Assembly (NCBI GenBank): GCA_964036295.1
Contig: OZ038466.1
Location: 25,861,997 to 25,925,996 of the forward strand
Length of the DNA: 64,000 nt
Source: Plumapathes pennacea
Taxonomy: Eukaryota > Cnidaria > Anthozoa > Antipatharia > Myriopathidae
Direction: 5' to 3'
Every line of letters begins with the position of its first letter. The first letter of the stretch is position 1. Shown piece by piece: positions 12,501-21,913 of this stretch. Under the pieces are notes generated by a model that was given only the letters and a program-made list of their open reading frames with translations, made no database searches and was not told the DNA's origin. Made by a program: the position numbers and the translations under genes.

Positions 12501-15500
12501 ATATTCCGAGACTGCGTCGGATTACGTCGATATCCGTTCGGATGTCGTGGCCGTTAATGACGGCAGTGCCAGCAGTTGGAGGAAACAGGCCGCTTAAAAC
12601 CGACATGGTGGTCGTTTTACCTGCGCCATTGTGCCCCAGGAAAGATGTGATCTGGTTTTCGTACAGATTCAAACTCAGTCCATCCACGGCCAATTTGTTT
12701 CCTTGGCTGTAAACCTGCAGAAAAGCAAGTCAGAGCTTGGTCCAACACTAAACCACATTCTTATTCTACTCCGGACATGTCTAACAGACTATAAGACCTG
12801 CGAAGACTTTAAAGCCCACGGTTCACATTACACGGTCCAAAAAAAGCGTACTCTCTATGAAAAACAGTTGAAATGCTTTGAAATTACGTCGACTGACGTC
12901 ACTCGACACAGGATACCGCCTGTCGTACCTTGACTAGGTTTTGGATGGAAACTCCAAGAGGAAGATGTACGGGTTCTTTCTCTATCGCAAGGCCCTCGGT
13001 TGCGTCTCTCTCGAAGAAAACTTCTTCCAAGCCTGGAGACTGTACAAAAAGAGAAAATAAGCCCGCAAGAATCAAAATGCGATGACATCCTGCTAATCAT
13101 TTTTCTACTGCTGCCTGTCATTTATATTTGTAAATAATTCACTTTCTTTGAATTTTGCTTTTCCACGTTCCCTTGATTTTTTTGCTTTCAGCTTGGATCC
13201 CATCTACCCGGCATTTTTATCATTTCTTTCTTGCCTTTACCAGTGCTCCCGTCCGTGCTTCATACCCTCACTTATCCACCATCGCTTCAACATTCCCTTG
13301 GGGATCAACTTTAATTTTCTCTTTCCATTCTTTTACCAGAGATATATCATAAAGTAAGGAGAATTTGGCGTTTAATTAATACAAACTTTCAATATACAAA
13401 TGGGTAAAACTAGCGACAGTACATTGCTTTATGAATAAAGAGCACGCACCCCGTCCCCGCGAGAGCTTCTCGTTTGTAGGGACACGTGACCGTTTCTGGT
13501 GTGAGAGTACTGCGCGTGTGACTGCGCGCCACTCGACGAGTCGTCGTTAAACCAATAAGACTTCATGAAGGGGAAATACCACGGACGAGGGATACCATAC
13601 TGACCTAGAACAACAATACAGGGTTAGATCAAAGACTCAGTAAAAGTGTATAGATCAACTGATCAACCAAATCAAACTCTACGGGCCAATCCGTAATCAC
13701 AGTGGATCATGACAGAAAATACACGAAACACTTCACTAAGCCAGTTTCGTGACATTTCATAACTTGCTTAGATAAAAGCTGATTGCATCCTCACTGCATC
13801 ACATGTTCACTTAGCTTGCTATGGTTGATTTGACTAAGTCCATCGGGATTATAAACACGTGGTCGCTAACGAGAACTTTCATTACTGCGTGACAAGTAGT
13901 CACTGAGAGGTTTCACTCGTAACGATATGACTAAGCATACTTCACTGACTATTGTCACTGAAGACAGGTTTCACGTGACAAGTTAAACATTTTAGAGATT
14001 TTGACTTACCAGGCATGACCGCCTCTATGTACCACGTGAGTAAACCATATATGACAGCGTCAATCATCATCATTCCCAGAGCAAAACCCAAACTGAAGCC
14101 GTCACCAGACATCGGACTTGAGTAAAAGTTTGACCACTGTGCTCCCACTCCCTGCTCCTCTAACCTCGACAAATAGCTGCACGCGATGCCAAAGGCTGTT
14201 GTTGATGACAAAGACTGGAATGTGGAAGAAACCACGGTCAGCAAAACCAATTACGACTTTCGTTGCTGCTCATTATCAGTGTAATGAGTCTAGGAGAATT
14301 TGTACGTGCATAAACAAGATACATTAGCTCGTCTGTGTGTGATGTATGAAGCGGACAAACTACTCCACTTGGCCCTAGTAAGATACTGTAAACTCTACCT
14401 GTATTAAGCGGACACTTCAAAATCCCTTCGGGGTGTCCGCCTAATACAGCTTTGACTGTATGTGGATACGTATATGGGAATATCTGCGTACGTGAATGTT
14501 CTCTTGTATGTGTAGATGTGTACGTGTATGTGTGTTGGTTGTAAAAGTATGCGTGTCTGTGCTGAGGGCGCCTGTACGTGTGCGGGTATATGTATGTGTA
14601 TGTTTATACACTTTGTAAGTGTAAATGAGTATAAATTTGTACCTAAAACCTCCGTACTTTGAATGTGTGCACAACAGTACACAGAAAAAAACTATCTCCA
14701 GCTCGATTCAACTCACCGCCACAGCTTTCTCGCTGGTGTTCATGTACATCTCAAACCAGCGAACCAGCACGTAGGGCAGATACGTGACGAAGAAAATGAT
14801 TCCACCACATGCGGCCGCTATGTTTGCACGCGAGAAAAACACGCTGATAAGGAAACACATCATGACAGTTGCAATCATGAAGACGATCAGAAACATGACG
14901 ATGATGACCGGATTACTGTATTGTAGGAGCTGACCCCACTTGAGGAGAACTGTCAGCATGAGCACGCTGATAGTCATAAGAACGCAACTGTTGATGAACC
15001 AGGCCAGCCAGTGCACCGACGTACTCATGCCCATCACCTGATGATCAAGACAATCAAGAATAAAGGAGAAAAAATATGAGAGCAGGAAGAGGCGCGCGAA
15101 CTTGCTCCCGTGTATCCATGATTACACAGGCATAGCTATATGCGCACATACACGCACACGCATGACACAACACGCACTCACACGCACACTAACGATGTTT
15201 GTACCTAAAACTTTGATGACACATTGATGTACACAAACGCAACCACAGTTGTACATCAACACGCACACCAACGCAAACACACGAACATCAACTCGCACTC
15301 ACCGAGGTACACGTGAACACTGTCAACAGAGAAACTGAACGCACTTATCCACGAACATGAACTCAGGCACAAATGCACACACAACGATAAGTACATGCAC
15401 GCACAGAGCACTAATATTGCCCGCATACAGTTCTCGTATGAGGTACTCATCTCTGTTCTTACGCTGACAAAACCTCAAACTACTTAGTGCAAAGTCTCCT

Positions 15501-18500
15501 GTGGTATATCACAATGCATCAAGGAAAACCAGCCGCCCGACGACGAGCTGCCGAACGACTAGCAACGTGTTTCTCACCTTCATGACCTCCTTGAGTCTTT
15601 TCTCTTTCTCGTAAACGATTCCTTTCACGATCATTGCGACGCTGAACACCCAGGCAAGAGTCATGAACATAGGCAACATGGCTGACAAATACCACACGAA
15701 CCTGACAAGTAAGGAACAAAGATGCAGCTTTAAAAACAGGCGTCTCGCAGCAAGGGATGATCGAACTAAAACGCAGGCACGCGTACAAGTACAAGCATAG
15801 GAATGTATATGAGATTCAAAGCCGAGTGAGAGAATAAAGGAGCTGTGTGATTAGTACTACCGGTCGTTTATATAACACGGGTAGGGAAGCTGCTGCATGT
15901 ACAGTCCAGGTTCCAGAACGGTCTCGTTTAGCATGATGTTCATGAGCGACCGATCAATCAAGTCTTGCAGGTACATGAAGCCAAAGTTCAGGTATTGGTT
16001 ATGGCCGAATCCGTCCCGTGGTCCCGGTCTCCAATAGCTGCAACACGAACACAGCGAATCAACTTGTCAAGAGAAAAGCCCGTTTCAAACGTCGCGCCAC
16101 ATGCGCTAGAACCAAGCTGAATGCGCATCGGTTCCTTTGAAGTTTCGCCTCACGTGCCAAGCACGTGCTAGACAACTAAATATGGTAAAGTCAAGCACGC
16201 GCTTCTAGCGTGCGTGCGTGCGACCAGGGCAAAATATCAAAATTAATCTCACATATTCACGTACGTCTTGTCCTTTGCAATTAGTTTTATTGTTTTGCCG
16301 AAGTTGTCGTTGTCGTTCTCGACTACATGCTTAAACTCTCGCTTCATTCTCACCGATAACGAATCTGGTCCGTTCTCGGCGTGTAATCGATGTCTTGTCG
16401 GATTTTGTACTTGACAAACTTTGGAAGGCCAGTGGAAGAATCTTTAACATTCTCAAATACAAGACCTGTTGAAAAACAAATCATATTACTAGAAAATAAC
16501 GAGGGCTAAACTTGGGACCTAACTCTGATCATTTTGGAGTGCAGAAGAGAATGGTGCCTGTTAACTTCCTCAGACACAGCTGATGCAACGACTAATTCTC
16601 ATCACCTCGTCCACATAATTCCCTTGAAGATGGTTGGGAGAATTATGAGCTCAGGAGTTGAAGGTTCAGCAAACTGCTTTCACCAGTCGTACTGCTTAAT
16701 CCTTTCACTTCCAACATTGATCAACTTCCATTTTCCCTTTTCAGTCTTTTACCAGAAATGTATCGTACAGTAAGGAGAATTTGGTTTTTGATGACATGTT
16801 CAGATGAAAGATGACTGAAATATCAACTCTCACCACACCACTCATACACTTTCTTCTTGAGAGGTTGAGAGAATTTGTGTCATGATCTTGGCAGTGAAAC
16901 GGCTTAAATACTCACTTGCGATGACCGGTAAAGCGGATTCATTGACAGCGCGGTTCTCCAGTGACTTTTCATCCGGGTACCCCTCAAAATACTCATGACT
17001 GCTGCACTTGTATAGCTTCACAAACTGCCGCATCGTGGAGTCGAGGCTGTCAAGAAGCGCGCGCAAATTGGGCAAGCGATTGGTGCTGTTCGTGGTGCTG
17101 TTCATGGCGTTGTTCATGGCGTTGTTCATGACGCTGTGTCTGCTCGAGTTATACAAGTCGAGTAGAGCGTCCAAGCGGTCACTGTTCGACACGTTCCGGA
17201 GGTTTGGAGGATCGTTCAGGATGTGCCGAAGTATCTGTAGGTTCTAAACGGAACATAAAGTACAGGATCAATGGCAAACGTAAGAGTATAAAATACCGGA
17301 CGAAGACGAACAGCTAGACTATTAAAATGATCAGGATTAACAAATGGACAAACAGACAAAACCAGCCACAAATACAGAGATATAGATAAGCAAACAAATG
17401 CGCAGCCAGAAAGTAGAAGTAGTCAACACACATGAAAGGTGACTAAACACCCACACCATCATTTACACACCTCCAGGTTCTTCTGGTTAGACGAATTCTC
17501 TGTGAAATTCAACACCTGCTCGCGAATAACATCTGAATTGTTGAGCCACCACTCAGCAAAGCCTTCAATCTGTCGTATGTCTGAGAACTGCTTCTTCACC
17601 TATAACGGAATAATCCACATAGTTCATCAATAATCAATATCATGAGATGGAATTAATGAGATCTCCATGATCTTAATGCACGGAAACGTGAAAACCACGC
17701 CTAAGATCAATATTGCTCTGCGAGAGGTGATCAACTTCCATGTTGTCTCAAATAGACCATTTTCATAAGGCTCCGGCAAACTACGGCAAGATTTAGTTTG
17801 GATACCTTAAGTGGAAATGCTGTAGAAAACGACATTAATTTAGCCATCCTAACCGAGTGCATCGACCTGGAAGATGAATTCGTACTTAGGTCCAGGAGTG
17901 AAAACTGAGCTATCCTGGAGAGTGTAAACCACGAAAAATAAGCGTGTTATTTCTCACCTCAGATAGGATCCTCCTGGTCACATTGTTGTCCGGCGTGAAC
18001 AGAATCTTCCCCTTGAGGAACAGAGATGAGAGCTGGACAAATCCTCTGTCTGACCTTCCGCGTCCGGGATTTCCCGACACACCCCCAACACCGCGAACGA
18101 GCTCGTTCATCAAACAATTGCACTCAGCGTTTTCTGTAGACAGATAAAAATAAATAAGTACATGGTCGCTTTTAGACTCGAGGCGACTAAATCACCTGAC
18201 TGTTTTAAGTGCAGCTCACGTAAAACAAGACGCGTAACTAAATGCAATGACGTCCAAATATATTTTTCAGTTACAGAAACTGTAACTTGTTTCAACTGAA
18301 TGTTGCCTTTGAAACTGAAGTTCGCCAATCTAACTTGAATACAATAAAACCTAGATTAAGTTGAAACACAACCCGTCATGAAAGAAAACTGAATTGAAAA
18401 GCTTGGATGCACACCCAACCTTTGAACAACTGGTGTATTGTTAGCAATACTGCTTCTGCTGTTGCTGCTACTTAACTTCTGAAGATGACTTGAGTCACCA

Positions 18501-19798
18501 ACAACAGTCTTCCTGGAGACTACTCTAACCCGAACGATCACAACCAACATACTAATAATACCAGTATTGCTTACCGACTTTGAAGAAGCAAAACCGAGTT
18601 TTTTTGATCGAGTCATCGAAGCAACAGTCCATCTGTCGACACTGAGATTCCGAGATGCCAGGCCAACCACAGTCTATTCTGCTGTGTGGTTCAATCACTG
18701 AACAAGTATCTAAAACGATAAGAACAAATAGTGCCTGGTTATCTACAGCTAACCTTCCACTCTACAGCTCATGGCAATTCCTGCCTGACAACTTGCCTAC
18801 AATTCATACAAACTCCTACCTGTATCATAACTCTTGTTGGACAATAACTCTCGATATCTGCCATAATGGTCTCTAACGACTTCAAGGCAGGAAGGCTCTC
18901 GCACTTCTTTCTTTTCCTTGTTCTCTGTATTCTGTTCCTCCTCATCATCCATTTTTTCATCTCTGTTCATGACTTCATTTATTGCGCCCGCCCCGAGTTC
19001 TTGTAGGCTCACTTGATTGCTGCTGTCCCTGGCAACTGACATTTGATTGCAGAACGCTTTGTGCAGGCCATTTTTCTTTTGAAGTTGGCCTCGCAGTGCG
19101 ATGTAGTCACTGATGACTCGGTCAAGGTCTTGAAGTGCTTCAAGCTGCGGAAACAACACCAAGTCAAAACATCTAAGCAGTCCTTCACAAGTTCAGCTAT
19201 TTGGGATGTGTGACAGATTACAGTATCTCTTTTAGAGTGATTTCCGATGACTGTGTAGAGTGGAAACGACTGTACAATAAATCTAACGTTTGAAACTTCA
19301 GCTGAGGTCCCAATAGGAGGCAACTCTTTTTGTTGGCGAAGCCAGCATTTAGAGTACGTTGTGTACAGTTTAAACATCAAGGCTTCAAAGAACACTGAAC
19401 ACTCAGGTACAGTCGTATGACAACTGAGATTGTTTAAATGTTTTTAAAAAGTCGTACCTACAATGAAATGAACTACAGAAGTGAACGAAAACTTATTTCC
19501 GCCTTCCACGAACTTTAGAAGCAAGGCCTTGCTTCTAAAGTTCATGAAATGTGGAATAAACTGTAAAACATGGTGCCAAGTTCACTTACATCTAAAGAGA
19601 GGTTTCTCAAGTCTTCATTCAAGGCTGTCTGTAGTTGCCTGTACGCTGTGGCGTTCACCTGGGTGGGAAGGCCTGTAACATTCGGCCATGTCAGCTGTGT
19701 TCGGAGTTCGCGGCTCAGTTTAACCAGGTCCGGATTACTGAGAGCACACAAGGCTTCATCTACCTGATCCTGTCAAGTGAAATGCAAAATCCAAAAAA

Positions 19799-19849
<51 letters not shown>

Positions 19850-21823
19850 AAGAGAGACATGGTTAGCATCGGATCGCAGATTGTGCTGCCCTTACAGAAT
19901 TACTGTTGACATACCAAGCTCTGGCCATTTGGTGATTTCAAAATATGCTGTAGACCAATAGGTGATCCATCATCACAAAACAGCTTTTTTGTCTGTGCAC
20001 CATCAAGGTTCAAACCATTCTGTGGATTCGAACAACAGATCAATGACATATATAAATTTTACATTGGTAAGTTTTACAATACAGTGGTTATTCCTCTGTC
20101 TGCTGTTCTGTCAGTCAGTTGTTTGGTTGGTCAGTCAGTCAGTCAGTCAGCCAGTCAGTTAGCTACAGTACAGCTACTGTAGTCTGTAAATTACTTTACA
20201 TTGCCTGTTGGAAAAAAACTGTCCAAAGAATTACCTTGCGCAGAGTGTCAGAATTTCTCAACACCCACATGATCCAAATGAGCTGCTCAGTGTTGGCTGA
20301 TGCCAGAAGTTTAGGCAAATCCAGTCCTTGAGAAGTGGATCCTAACTCAATTGGTTGAAACACAGCCATGACCTGAAAACACACATAAGAATATTACACA
20401 CAATTCAAGCTCAAAACTTTTCCATGCAGGACGATGGTCTGAATCCCACTCAGTCAACAGGGATAACAACGGAGGAGTTGGAGGCAGATTGGTAAGTTTA
20501 GAACTTTTGCAGTAGAGTTGACTCCAAATTACACATGTTTGAAACTAATTTATGTCATATGAGATGTTCTCAAAAGAGAATTGTTTGAACTAGCTCTATC
20601 ACTTTAAGCTGGAAATTTTGTAGACATGAGGCATGCAGTATGTAGGGGAAATATGCAATAATGCAGGAGATAAGTCTTGCATCCAGGAGATTGATATGCC
20701 TATGCAGGAAACTGGAAAATCAGGTGCTCGTGTGGAAGGCTCACACATTAATATTGTTATGCCTCAACAGTCTGCACTTTTCAAGTGTACTGTCAGTCGA
20801 AGTAGGAATTCCTGTCTGATATTCTGTAACTCATAGCACTGCTCTCAAACTCTTCATGTTTCCTTTCTAGCGAGTAATAAATGCCTACCTTTTGTACGTC
20901 AACCCTGGAATTCATTAGCTCATTCACAAGCTTTGGGTCGAGTTTGGTTGTATTCAACAGGAACTGTTGAAACTCAACAGGATCTTTCAGAAGTCTATCC
21001 AGGGGTACATCTGTTAATTCAAATGAAGGGGTCAGATTAAAAAAGACCAAAGTGACAATTTACTTTGCTATCTTCAAAATCCCGATTTTTACCTAGTGTG
21101 TGATTATTCCTGTTGTTTTGATCAGAAGCACACATCAGTTAGATCTCTTTTAATCTGACTCACTGGGTAATGTATCCAATGACCATATTTCATTACGCAT
21201 GCATGTATATACCTGAGAGGTTCATGCCAGCCCAGCTGGAGCCATTATTACCAAGCAAGGTGTTCAGTGCCTGCCTGTCTTGGACCCACTTTTGGTAATC
21301 TGTGTTGAGTCGCAGCAAATGGTTCCTGAAACTTCCATTCAGAAGCAGAGGTCCTGCATCCTGAAACAGTCTCAGTAAACTGTGGATCAAAAGAAATTGA
21401 ATGAACACTTACTACTACGTTCACCAATATGAACACAGCTGTAATATTGGGCAGTTTAGTGACAGCAATGGTGGAAAACTTATCGAGATTTGACTTACAT
21501 ACAGTACATGTATGAATGTGGCTTTTTTTCTATAAAACCATCTATTCACACATACATGTACATACCCTGAACTGCTGATATTAGGCAGACCATTGGCAAC
21601 AAGGTATGATTGCTTGGGGTCAAGCTCATTATCTTTGAAGTCGCAAATGAATGACTGCATGAACACAAGTAGTCCTGCAGATGGTAAAGCTCGAGGCCTG
21701 TACAAAACTGGAAAACAGAAAAAGGATACATGTATGTCAAGTGAAATAATTTAAAGTTGTCACTGGACTAATCATACTTCTCTTTCACAGCTCTTGAGAA
21801 AACTTCACAAACATGTAAATAAA

Positions 21824-21872
<49 letters not shown>

Positions 21873-21882
21873 TCGTTTCAAA

Positions 21883-21913
<31 letters not shown>

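Noticed and set aside
12929-13032. Alternative acceptor for ABCA exon 20 at the CAG at 13033-13035
   Set aside because: It would need a one-base phase carry that the preceding exon does not provide; the acceptor at 13040-13041 restores frame and gives a family-like sequence.
14404-14682. Minus-strand ORFs rich in His/Thr/Tyr
   Set aside because: They are translations of GT/CA-rich intronic repeat between ABCA exons 17 and 18.
16245-16350. Possible extra ABCA exon with an open frame next to exon 14
   Set aside because: It directly follows a good donor at 16352-16353, and the joined exons 14 and 15 already match the family without it.
21213-21360. Shorter version of ABCA exon 4 starting at 21360
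   Set aside because: The preceding exon ends in phase 2 before GTATGT, so a leading single base is needed; starting at 21379 satisfies this and has a better pyrimidine tract.
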